Source: a virus. Taken from it: 30,126 bases of DNA. Shown here piece by piece: positions 7,938 to 14,873 of the stretch. The notes under the pieces were generated by a model, which searched no databases, was not told the origin of the DNA, and worked only from the letters and a program-made list of their open reading frames with translations. A program made the position numbers and the translations under genes. The stretch spans positions 1 to 30,126 of the IMG/VR virus record IMGVR_UViG_3300013307_000675; one strand, given 5' to 3'. Positions within the stretch are counted from its first letter, which is position 1; each line of letters starts with the position of its first letter.

Positions 7938-8434
7938 ACCGCGCCGTCTTCATCGTCGTGCTGCTGGCCGTGGTTGCCGGGTTCGCCTGGTGGGCTAACG
8001 ACAGCTACACCACCGCCGTCGATCGCGCCGAGAAGGCCGAGACCACGGCCAGTGCGCTGCGCACGCAGCTCAAGAACACCCAGAGCGCCACGGTCACCGT
8101 CACGCAGTACGTGGACCGTGAGCGCGTCATCCGCCTCAAGGGCGACACCATTGTGAAGGAGGTCCCCCGCTATGTTCCGATCGAAGCTGATGCTGCCTGC
8201 GCTGTGCCTCGTGGCTTTGTGCGGCTGCACGACGCCGCAGCCGCCGGCACAGTGCCAGATCCAAATCCCGGAGGTATTAATGCGGCCCCCTCGGGCGTTG
8301 CACTCTCTGCCGTCGCCAGCACCGTTGCCGGCAACTACACCGACAGCCTTGCCAACAGCGAGCAATTGAAGACGCTGCAGCAGACCTTGCGCGACCAGGG
8401 CGTGACGATCATCGGCGAGGCCAGCGCACCATGA
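7934..8434 (+). CDS. Rz-like inner-membrane spanin (i-spanin)
   Basis: 166 residues. Hydrophobic anchor at 4-21 (AVFIVVLLAVVAGFAWWA) followed by a periplasmic helical stretch (about 26-70, VDRAEKAETTASALRTQLKN ...) as expected for an i-spanin that joins an outer-membrane lipoprotein and fuses the two membranes at the end of lysis. The nested lipoprotein gene at 8172-8369 supports this strongly. Overlaps the endolysin by four bases and ends over the R start. Confidence 0.87.
   Translation: MNRAVFIVVLLAVVAGFAWWANDSYTTAVDRAEKAETTASALRTQLKNTQSATVTVTQYVDRERVIRLKGDTIVKEVPRYVPIEADAACAVPRGFVRLHDAAAAGTVPDPNPGGINAAPSGVALSAVASTVAGNYTDSLANSEQLKTLQQTLRDQGVTIIGEASAP
8172..8369 (+). CDS. Rz1-like outer-membrane lipoprotein spanin (o-spanin), nested in Rz
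   Basis: 65 residues, wholly inside the Rz gene in another frame, the classic Rz/Rz1 layout. Residues 1-19 are a lipoprotein signal: basic MFRSK, hydrophobic LMLPALCLVAL and lipobox LCGC, with acylation expected on C19. The mature ~47 residues are proline-rich (TTPQPPAQC, PSPAPLP), typical of Rz1. A very good Shine-Dalgarno AAGGAGG ends about 9 bases before the ATG. It would sit in the inner leaflet of the outer membrane and bind the Rz C-terminus. Confidence 0.88.
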   Translation: MFRSKLMLPALCLVALCGCTTPQPPAQCQIQIPEVLMRPPRALHSLPSPAPLPATTPTALPTASN

Positions 8435-8865
8435 TGAAGGCCACCAGCCTGCGCGAGGCCTTGACGGCGGCCGTGCCGCACCTGGCCGCGCACCCCGATG
8501 CGCTGCACGTCTTTGTGGATGAGGGGAACGTGGTCGGTACCGGCGCGCGGTCGCTCGGCTTCGAGTATCGGTACACGCTGACGCTCATCGTGACTGACTA
8601 CCCGCACAGCTCAGACACGATCGTCGTGCCCGTGCTGGCCTGGCTGCGCACGAATCAGCCCGACACCTTCACCAATCCCGACAAGCGCGAAGACGCCTTC
8701 AAGTTCGAGGCGGAAATTCTCAATCACACGACGGTCGACATCTCCATCAAGCTCAAGCTGACCGAACGGGTGACGGTCAAGGTGGAAGGCGCCGGCTACC
8801 AGGTGGAACACCACCCCGAGCCCGTCAACGCGGAGGATGATCCGGCGAGCTGGAGGCCTGCGTGA
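8431..8865 (+). CDS. R: Tail completion protein, P2 gpR type
   Basis: 144 residues (P2 gpR 155). Family features: SLREALTAAVPHLAAHPDALHVFVDEGNV near the N-terminus, GFEYRYTLTLIVTDY, VVPVLAWLRTNQPD and DISIKLKLTERVTVK. gpR and gpS finish the top end of the tail so that it can join the head. Two ATG codons in a row (8431, 8434); the first overlaps the Rz stop. Followed by gpS in an overlap. Confidence 0.92.
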   Translation: MMKATSLREALTAAVPHLAAHPDALHVFVDEGNVVGTGARSLGFEYRYTLTLIVTDYPHSSDTIVVPVLAWLRTNQPDTFTNPDKREDAFKFEAEILNHTTVDISIKLKLTERVTVKVEGAGYQVEHHPEPVNAEDDPASWRPA

Positions 8866-9308
8866 GCGGGCTGCATGAGCTCGATGCCTACCTGGCCGGT
8901 CTGCTGGCCAAGCTGGACGCCCCGCAGCGGCGCCTGCTGGGCCGCGCCATTGCGGTGGAGCTGCGCCGGCGGCAGTCTGCTCGCATTGCCTCGCAGCGCA
9001 ACCCAGACGGAGCATCGTTCGAGCCGCGCAAGCCGCAGCTCCGCCATAAGCGCGGTAGCATCCGCCGTTCAATGTTCACTCGCCTGCGCATGGCGCGCTA
9101 TATGCGCATTGAGACAGACCCAAACACGGCTGTCATCACGTTCGCTGGCACCGCGCTACGCATTGCGACCGTCCACCATTTCGGGCTGCGCGATCGGGTT
9201 AGCAAGAACGGCCTGACGGCCAAGTACCCTGCGCGCGAATTGCTGGGGCTGAGCGAGGGCGATATAGAGCGGATTTTTGAGTTGGTTCTTACGGCTGTCG
9301 CCCACTAG
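8862..9308 (+). CDS. S: Phage virion morphogenesis (tail completion) protein, P2 gpS type
   Basis: 148 residues (P2 gpS 150). Shows the family pattern LDAYLAGLLAKLDAPQRRLLGRAIAVELRRRQSARIASQRNPDG, then RSMFTRLRMARYMRI and VHHFGLRDRVSKNG, and the end YPARELLGLSEGDIERI. Starts with GTG at 8862, overlapping gpR. Ends with TAG at 9306-9308; the opposite-strand moron ends in the same CTAG (9305-9308). It closes the first rightward late operon. Confidence 0.93.
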   Translation: MSGLHELDAYLAGLLAKLDAPQRRLLGRAIAVELRRRQSARIASQRNPDGASFEPRKPQLRHKRGSIRRSMFTRLRMARYMRIETDPNTAVITFAGTALRIATVHHFGLRDRVSKNGLTAKYPARELLGLSEGDIERIFELVLTAVAH

Positions 9309-9697
9309 CTGTGGCGTTGTGAGCTTGGATATGGTCCAAAGACGGCCAGTGGAACGATTGCCAAAGCATCAATTCGCTTGGCACCTGATCGGCCGGTGCA
9401 TCTCGCCAAAATGAACCATTCCAGCCATTCGGTCAGTCTTCGACATGTTGCGAGTCGCTGTTCGCCGGTCTGCCGTAGGAAGTTACTCACCATTGGCTGA
9501 GTGAGGCTGAACGAGATACGGGGGACGGCTTTATTGTTTCCATCTGTTATGACAGACCATTCTGCATGGACATCCAGGATGCTTGGCCGTTTCATCTCCA
9601 TTTGCAGGACCGCCCCATCCGGAAGGGCTCGTGCGATTGCGCGATGGAGTTCAGCCAACACTGTTCCCAGTGTCGGATCGTCGCTTGCGATCCCCAT
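9305..9697 (-). CDS. Hypothetical protein, likely moron/cargo gene between S and V
   Basis: 130 residues, unrecognised. N-terminal helical part (TLGTVLAELHRAIARAL), a middle beta-rich part (AVLQMEMKRPSILDVHAEWSVI, VPRISFSLTQPMVSNFL) and a helical C-terminal part (RRLTEWLEWFILARC). No signal peptide or membrane segment. It faces against the late genes, its base composition is visibly less G+C-rich than its neighbours, and it has its own Shine-Dalgarno (AGGAG, 8 bases before the ATG). The S-V gap is a known place for extra genes in P2-like phages. The overall layout faintly recalls the DUF3022 family, but that is a weak impression. It could act in superinfection exclusion or host modification; nothing in the sequence shows which. 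Confidence 0.75.
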   Translation of the reverse strand: MGIASDDPTLGTVLAELHRAIARALPDGAVLQMEMKRPSILDVHAEWSVITDGNNKAVPRISFSLTQPMVSNFLRQTGEQRLATCRRLTEWLEWFILARCTGRSGAKRIDALAIVPLAVFGPYPSSQRHS

Positions 9698-9738
9698 GTC
9701 ACATACTCCTGCGTTCGGCTTTTCGGTGTTGCACGATC

Positions 9739-9810
9739 ACCTGAACATAGACCATTCATAGCGTTGCAAATAGATCTAAATCAGCCAAGTGCTCTTTTGA
9801 CTGTTCAGGT
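9739..9810. repeat. Separated 9-bp inverted repeat upstream of the moron
   Basis: ACCTGAACA at 9739-9747 and its exact complement TGTTCAGGT at 9802-9810, 54 bp apart, in the 242-bp gap between the leftward moron and gene V. The gap is otherwise gene-free and also holds the late-activator palindrome at 9873-9895. The two half-sites could be operator copies for moron control, or chance. Confidence 0.4.
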
Positions 9811-9872
9811 AGGAGACGCCTTGTACCGGTGCTTGCTCGTCAGGGGGCGAAAGCTGCCAGTCGACGCCAGAC

Positions 9873-9895
9873 GTTGTGAACGGCCTCCACACAAC
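9873..9895. promoter_or_regulatory. Late-activator (Ogr-type) palindrome before V
   Basis: GTTGTG-N11-CACAAC, the same dyad as at 2894-2916. Its centre (9884) is 56 bp from the V start codon, the same distance as from the P start to its own copy. An alternating CG tract lies at 9915-9923, in the place of a core promoter. Likely starts the V-W-J-I-H-G transcript. Confidence 0.7.
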
Positions 9896-9939
9896 AACGA
9901 TTGCGTGACCACCCCGCGCGCGCACGGCACGCTGCGGGT

Positions 9940-10575
9940 ATGGATACCGCAGAACTCGCCCGCCTCTTAGAAAACCTCCTCCGCACCGGCCGCGTCGCCG
10001 AGGTGCGCCACACCAAGCCGCCGGCCGTGCGTGTGCGCACCGGTGGCATGACCACCACGTGGTTGCCCTGGTGCGAAGACCGCGCCGGCGGCACACGCAC
10101 CTGGAACCCGCCAACCGTTGGCGAGCAGGTCGTGCTGCTTGCCCCAAGCGGCGACCTGGCCAACGGCATCGTGCTGTGCGCCATCCCCTCGGACAGCGCC
10201 GACGTGCCGAGCCACGACGGCAATCAGACCGTGACCCTGTACCCGGACGGTGCATGGACCGCCTACGACCACGGCGCGGGCCTGTTGTCCGTCCACGGGG
10301 TCAACACCGTGTTCCTGGAGGCCGCCACCAGCGTGCTGGTGAAGTGCCCCGACACCACCTTCGACGGTGACGTGACCGTCAAGGGCAACGCCACGGTCCA
10401 AGGGCTGCTCGCCTTCCAGAACGGTATTGCCGGCCAGGGTGGCGAGAACGGCAACGTCATCACGGGCGACCTCACACACCGGGACGGCAAGCTGTCGTCC
10501 AACGGCGTGGTGCTCGACAACCACGGTCACGGTGCCGTGCAGCGCGGTGGTGACTGGACGGAGGGCACCAAATGA
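9940..10575 (+). CDS. V: Baseplate spike protein, P2 gpV type
   Basis: Membrane-piercing spike at the tail tip. 211 residues, the size of P2 gpV. N-terminal OB-like part (ELARLLENLLRTGRVAEVR ... VRTGGMTTTWLPW), the conserved PPTVGEQVVLLAPSGDL, then a beta-helical stem (FDGDVTVKGNATVQG ... GDLTHRDGKLSSNGVVLDN) and the HxH motif (H195, H197) that binds iron at the P2 spike tip. The ATG at 9940 begins the conserved part; the Shine-Dalgarno is poor, and by the -55 rule the transcript would begin at about this ATG. Overlaps W by four bases (ATGA). Confidence 0.95.
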   Translation: MDTAELARLLENLLRTGRVAEVRHTKPPAVRVRTGGMTTTWLPWCEDRAGGTRTWNPPTVGEQVVLLAPSGDLANGIVLCAIPSDSADVPSHDGNQTVTLYPDGAWTAYDHGAGLLSVHGVNTVFLEAATSVLVKCPDTTFDGDVTVKGNATVQGLLAFQNGIAGQGGENGNVITGDLTHRDGKLSSNGVVLDNHGHGAVQRGGDWTEGTK

Positions 10576-10919
10576 GCGGCTTGAACACCGCCACCGGCCG
10601 CGTCATTCGTGACCTAGCGCACATCTGGCAATCGGTGCGCGACATCCTCACGACGCCCATCGGCTCGCGCGTGATGCGCCGCGATTACGGCTCGCTCATT
10701 CCCGAGCTGATCGACCAGCCGATGAACCCGGCCACGCGCCTGCGCTTGATGTCCGCATCCGTCTCGGCCCTGGTGCGCTGGGAGCCGCGCCTGCGCATCT
10801 CGTCGGTGCAGTTCTCCATCGACGCAGAGGGCGCCGCCGTCATCGACATCGATGGCGAGCGCATCGACGGGCCGCGACGCGAAACCGTGCGCAATCTCAC
10901 CATCCCGCTGCGAGGCTGA
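10572..10919 (+). CDS. W: Baseplate assembly protein, P2 gpW type (T4 gp25-like)
   Basis: 115 residues (P2 gpW 115). Contains the gp25-like pattern: RDILTTPIGSRVMRRDYGSLIPELID, RLRLMSASVSALVRWEPRLRI and FSIDAEGAAVIDIDGE. In the family it links sheath and baseplate wedges. Starts in the V stop (ATGA); gpJ begins two bases after its stop. Confidence 0.95.
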   Translation: MSGLNTATGRVIRDLAHIWQSVRDILTTPIGSRVMRRDYGSLIPELIDQPMNPATRLRLMSASVSALVRWEPRLRISSVQFSIDAEGAAVIDIDGERIDGPRRETVRNLTIPLRG

Positions 10920-10921
10920 CC

Positions 10922-11827
10922 ATGGGCGCCCTGATCGACCTCTCGCAACTGCCGCCACCCAACGTGGTGGAAGCGCTCGACTACGAAACAATCCTTGCCG
11001 AGCGCAAGGCTGCGCTGATCGCACGCTACCCCGCCGACAAGCAAGCCGAGATTGCGGCCGTGCTGGCGCTCGAATCCGAACCGCTGACCAAGTTCCTGCA
11101 GGAGTCCGCCTACCGCGAGCTGTTGCTGCGCCAGCGCATCAACGAAGCCGCCCGCGCGGTGATGCTGGCCTATGCCGAACGGGAAGACCTGGAGCACATC
11201 GCCGCGCTCTTCGGGGTGCAGCGCCTGGTCATCAAACCGGCCGACCCGATCGCCGGGACACCAGCCGAGATGGAGAACGACACCGACCTGCGCCTGCGCG
11301 TGCAGCTCGCGCCGCAGTCGTTCTCGGTCGCCGGCCCGGAGGGCGACTACCGCTCGCACGCCCGCGATGCGGACGGCCGCGTTCTGGATGCGTCAGCCAC
11401 CAGCCCAAAGGAGGGCGAGGTCCGCGTCACCGTGCTCTCGCGTGAAGGCGACGGGACGGCCACGCCCGATCTGCTCGCCAAGGTCGAAGCCGCCTTGCGC
11501 TCGGAAGACATTCGGCCGCTGACCGACTACGTGACCGTGCAGTCGGCTGCGATCCTTCCCTACGATGTGGTGGCGATCCTCCACCTCTTCCCTGGGCCTG
11601 ACTCCAGCGTCGTGGTGGCCGAAGCGCTCAGGCGCTTGGCGATCTACGTGGAGGCCTGTCACCGACTGGGCCGCGTGGTCGCCCGCTCGGGGCTGGACGC
11701 TGCGCTGCACGTCGCCGGCGTCGAGCGCGTCGAGCTGCTGTACCCGGCCGAGGACATCCGCGCCGATCTGACCCAGGCCCCGTACTGCATTGGCGTCGAT
11801 GTCAAAACGGGAGCCCAGCGTGCGTAG
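10922..11827 (+). CDS. J: Baseplate assembly protein, P2 gpJ type (T4 gp6-like)
   Basis: Baseplate wedge component. 301 residues (P2 gpJ 302). Shows the gpJ pattern: LSQLPPPNVVEALDYETILAERKAALI, ALESEPLTKFLQESAYRELLLRQRINEAARAVMLAYA, DLEHIAALFGVQRL, and EGDYRSHARDADGRVLDASATSP followed by VRVTVLSREGDGTATPDLL. The stop overlaps the GTG start of I by eight bases. Confidence 0.95.
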   Translation: MGALIDLSQLPPPNVVEALDYETILAERKAALIARYPADKQAEIAAVLALESEPLTKFLQESAYRELLLRQRINEAARAVMLAYAEREDLEHIAALFGVQRLVIKPADPIAGTPAEMENDTDLRLRVQLAPQSFSVAGPEGDYRSHARDADGRVLDASATSPKEGEVRVTVLSREGDGTATPDLLAKVEAALRSEDIRPLTDYVTVQSAAILPYDVVAILHLFPGPDSSVVVAEALRRLAIYVEACHRLGRVVARSGLDAALHVAGVERVELLYPAEDIRADLTQAPYCIGVDVKTGAQRA

Positions 11828-12362
11828 CTTGTTGCCACCGAACGCAACGGAGCTGGAGCGCAACGCCACGGCCGTTGCCGGCGTCATCAGCGATCTGCCA
11901 GTGCCGCTGCGCACCCTCATCGACCCGGACACCATTCCCGCGCACCTGCTGCCGTGGCTGGCCTGGCACCTCGGCATCGACGCCTGGAAGGACTACTGGC
12001 CCGAGCAGGTCAAGCGCGCCCGCGTGCGCGCCGCGATCCCGATCGCGCGCAAGAAGGGCACGGCCGCAGCGGTGCGCGAAGTCGTGGCGTCCTTTGGCGG
12101 CAACATCGCGCTGCGCGAGTGGTGGCAGATGGAGCCCAAGGGGCGGCCGTACACCTTCGAGCTGGTGATGACGGTCAGCGAGCGCGATGACATCCCGTCG
12201 ACGGCGGATTTTGTGGCGGACATCGTGGCCGAGATCGACCGCACCAAGCCCGTGCGCGCGCATTACACGTTCACCCAGGGCTTCAACCGACGCGGAGGCA
12301 TCGGCGTTGCCGCCGGTATCCGCCCCGCCCTCTACGTTCGCCTTTCACTCACGGATGCCTGA
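11820..12362 (+). CDS. I: Baseplate/tail protein, P2 gpI type
   Basis: 180 residues (P2 gpI 176). Family pattern: LLPPNATELERNATAVAG, IDPDTIPAHLLPWLAWHLGIDAWKDYWPE, IPIARKKGTAAAVREVVASFGG and LREWWQM. GTG at 11820 is chosen as start: it directly precedes the conserved RSLLPPNATELE and has a GGGAG ribosome site 5 bases upstream; an ATG at 11790 would lie further inside J. Confidence 0.94.
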   Translation: MRSLLPPNATELERNATAVAGVISDLPVPLRTLIDPDTIPAHLLPWLAWHLGIDAWKDYWPEQVKRARVRAAIPIARKKGTAAAVREVVASFGGNIALREWWQMEPKGRPYTFELVMTVSERDDIPSTADFVADIVAEIDRTKPVRAHYTFTQGFNRRGGIGVAAGIRPALYVRLSLTDA

Positions 12363-12363
12363 C

Positions 12364-14301
12364 ATGGCTGGAGCACTTCTCAACATCACCGACGCGGGTC
12401 GCGCCGCACTCGTCAGCAACGACCACACCGCCACCAAGGTGTGCCGCGTCATGCAGATTGGCCTGGCCAACGCCCCCTTCCAGTTCGACCCCGGCATGAC
12501 GGTCATGCCCAATGAGATCAAGCGCGTCTATACGATGGCGGGCGAGAACGTGGCACCCGACACGATCCACGTCACAATTCGCGATGACAGTGCGGATCAG
12601 TTCACGCTTTACGGCTTCGGCCTGTACCTGCAGACCGGTGTGTTGCTGGGCGTGTACTGTCAAACCACACCCATCATGGAGAAATCCCCGATGGCCATGC
12701 TGATGTTGGCCGCCGATGTGGTGTTCAAGACGCTGGATGTGACTTCGCTCACGTTTGGCGATGCCAGCTTCAGCAACCCGCCGGCGACCACCGAGCGCCA
12801 GGGCGTGGTGGGATTGGCGACCCGGCTGCAGACCAGCGTGGGATTGGACACACAGCGCGCGGTGACACCCGATGGGCTCAATGCGCGCGTGGCCACGGAA
12901 GAGCGCACAGGTCTCGTGCAGCTCGCCACGGATGCCGATGTGAAGGCGGGCAAGGACGACACCAAGGCTGTCACGCCGAAGAAGCTCGGGGACCAGCTCG
13001 TCAAGAAGGCCGAGCTGGCCGGGTCCAACAAGCAGGCCTTCGCCGTGGCGCAGGCGAGCGCCGTTGAGCACGCGATCCCGCTCGGCCAGGCAGACGAACG
13101 CTATCCCACGCCCGCGTCCGTCAAAGACGCCAAAGACACGGCCACCGATGCGCTGACGACGGCCAAGGCGGCGTTGCCCAAGGCGGGCGGCGAGATGACC
13201 GGCATCATCGACATGGTGGGTTCATCCAATGAGCTGCGCTTTACCGACAGCCAGCAGCCGATCACCCTCGGGCGCTTTCGCATGGTGTCGTCCGGCCGCG
13301 CGCTTATTGTTGATCGCAACACGGCGACCAACGGCAACTTCTCCACGTTCCTGCGCCTGTTGCAGATCGACGGGATGGGCAGCGCCTCGCTCCCGGGGAC
13401 GGTCAACGCGGGCGGCGTCAAGACGCAGACGGGCGTCAACCTGCCGCCCTACAACAACGACGGCAAGGGCTTCCTGGAGTTCGGGGGCGACACCGTCCTC
13501 TGGCGGCTGTTCAGCTCGGGCGCGACCGGCGACCTGGTGCTGAACACGTACAACACGAACGGCACCAACAAGGCGCAGCCGCTGTTCATCAATTGGTCCA
13601 CCGGCCAGACCACGTTTGGCGCGCGCCCGAGTTTCGCGGGGGCTGTGCCCTGGGATTCAGACAACCTCAAGGCACCGCTGACCGCAGAAGGCGGCGCGCT
13701 CACCGCCAATAAAGGCCTTACGTTCGGCGTCGGCTATGGGCGCTCGGCGCTGGTCGTCTCATCCAACGGCACGGACTCCATCGGTGGTGCCTTTGCCGAT
13801 TGGAACGGCAACCGCACGCCCGCCCTACAGGTCGATACCCCGAGCAACGTCGGCGCGTATATGGGTATCCGCTGGACGCAGTGGGGCGTGCGCCACCTTG
13901 CAGCGATTGACTGCTACGCGGGTGGTAGCAATCTCTCGCAACCCTACGTTTCGATCCATGTTGGCACCACGCAGCATGCTCTCTCGATCAATGGAGCCGG
14001 CGAGCTGGTCACCAAAGGGGCCATCAAAGCCGGCGGAGATGGCGCCGTTCTGGCGACGAATGGCAACGTCTACATGTCGTGGGCCGGGCAGTGGCTCTCC
14101 GAGTACCTCACGAACCTGAACAACGGCAAAGCCGCGAACGGTGCGCAGTGCCAGTGGGCCAGCGGCATCGCGGAATTCGGTTCCGTCCCGACCGGTGAAT
14201 CGGGCGGCACGGCCGACCTGCCCGCACCGTGGGTCCTGGTCGGCCTGCGCAACACCTTCTATCGCCTCTACCTGCGCGCCGCGTGGCTGCGCAACCAGTG
14301 A
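12364..14301 (+). CDS. H: Tail fibre protein, P2 gpH type
   Basis: Receptor-binding fibre. 645 residues. The N-terminal ~145 residues (LLNITDAGRAALVSND ... GFGLYLQTGVLLGVYCQ) are the baseplate-attachment domain of gpH. Next come two collagen-like Phage_fiber_2 repeats: TERQGVVGLATRLQTSVG ... RAVTPDGL and EERTGLVQLATDADVKAG ... KAVTPKKL. The distal part (about 300-645) is Gly/Asn/Thr-rich and beta-type and should set host range; it ends in TFYRLYLRAAWLRNQ. Start 12364 (MAGALLNIT) is the family start; an ATG at 12355 is possible. An ORF start at 12187 is an artefact inside I. Confidence 0.93.
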   Translation: MAGALLNITDAGRAALVSNDHTATKVCRVMQIGLANAPFQFDPGMTVMPNEIKRVYTMAGENVAPDTIHVTIRDDSADQFTLYGFGLYLQTGVLLGVYCQTTPIMEKSPMAMLMLAADVVFKTLDVTSLTFGDASFSNPPATTERQGVVGLATRLQTSVGLDTQRAVTPDGLNARVATEERTGLVQLATDADVKAGKDDTKAVTPKKLGDQLVKKAELAGSNKQAFAVAQASAVEHAIPLGQADERYPTPASVKDAKDTATDALTTAKAALPKAGGEMTGIIDMVGSSNELRFTDSQQPITLGRFRMVSSGRALIVDRNTATNGNFSTFLRLLQIDGMGSASLPGTVNAGGVKTQTGVNLPPYNNDGKGFLEFGGDTVLWRLFSSGATGDLVLNTYNTNGTNKAQPLFINWSTGQTTFGARPSFAGAVPWDSDNLKAPLTAEGGALTANKGLTFGVGYGRSALVVSSNGTDSIGGAFADWNGNRTPALQVDTPSNVGAYMGIRWTQWGVRHLAAIDCYAGGSNLSQPYVSIHVGTTQHALSINGAGELVTKGAIKAGGDGAVLATNGNVYMSWAGQWLSEYLTNLNNGKAANGAQCQWASGIAEFGSVPTGESGGTADLPAPWVLVGLRNTFYRLYLRAAWLRNQ

Positions 14302-14311
14302 TACCGACACC

Positions 14312-14749
14312 ATGCTCACTCACGACGAACTGATCTATTGCATCCAGCAGCAGTACCCGGAAGCCGTCCACGGCACCAACCTGTGGGTCCTGCAGATGAT
14401 CGACCCCAAGACCGGCAAGCAACAGAAGGATGCCGAGATTTACGAATGGAAGCTCGGTACGCCAGCGCCCACCGCCAGCGAGCTGCAGGCGCTGGTCAAG
14501 AAACACGGCGCAGCAGCGCGCGCGTATGTGGCCGACCTCAATGCTCGCAACGAGCGCGACCGGCGCTTGAAGGCGGCCGATACGCTGGTCTACAAGGCGA
14601 TGGACACGGGCGATATGGAACGCATGCGCCTCGCTGGCCAGTACCGCCAGGCACTGCGTGACGTGACGACGCTGCCGGGCTTCCCCGATGCATTCGAGTG
14701 GCCGCAGGTGCCCGCAGGCCTCGCGGACCTCCTGCCGACCAACACCTAA
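14312..14749 (+). CDS. G: Tail fibre assembly chaperone, P2 gpG-like position
   Basis: 145 residues, directly after the fibre gene. The sequence (MLTHDELIYCIQQQYPEAVHG ... YEWKLGTPAPTASELQALVKKHG, then a charged helical part) does not strongly resemble P2 gpG itself but fits the small chaperones that follow fibres in this phage group, with a fibre-tip-like N-terminus and helical C-terminus. Such chaperones fold or trimerise the fibre tip. Function is mainly inferred from position. Confidence 0.75.
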   Translation: MLTHDELIYCIQQQYPEAVHGTNLWVLQMIDPKTGKQQKDAEIYEWKLGTPAPTASELQALVKKHGAAARAYVADLNARNERDRRLKAADTLVYKAMDTGDMERMRLAGQYRQALRDVTTLPGFPDAFEWPQVPAGLADLLPTNT

Positions 14750-14770
14750 ACCTGCTGGCGGTTCCTTCTT

Positions 14771-14793
14771 GTTGTAGCGGCTCGCCGCACAAC
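14771..14793. promoter_or_regulatory. Late-activator (Ogr-type) palindrome before FI
   Basis: GTTGTA-N11-CACAAC, the third copy of the late element with one half-site mismatch. Its centre (14782) is 92 bp from the FI start, close to the 94 bp seen for O. It should start the FI-FII-E-T-U-D transcript. Confidence 0.68.
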
Positions 14794-14824
14794 AGCGCGC
14801 GCGGGACATCCTCGCGCGCGCGCT
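14794..14824 (+). terminator. GC-rich hairpin between G and FI
   Basis: AGCGCGCGCG (14794-14803) pairs exactly with CGCGCGCGCT (14815-14824), with an inner GGA/TCC possible in the loop. No T-run follows, so it is not a textbook intrinsic terminator. It sits between two late operons and immediately behind the activator palindrome, so the same bases lie in the FI promoter region. May slow or end the V-G transcript. Confidence 0.4.
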
Positions 14825-14873
14825 GCATTCTTGGCCGGGACACATCCATCGTCGGACCCACCCGGAGGAATGC

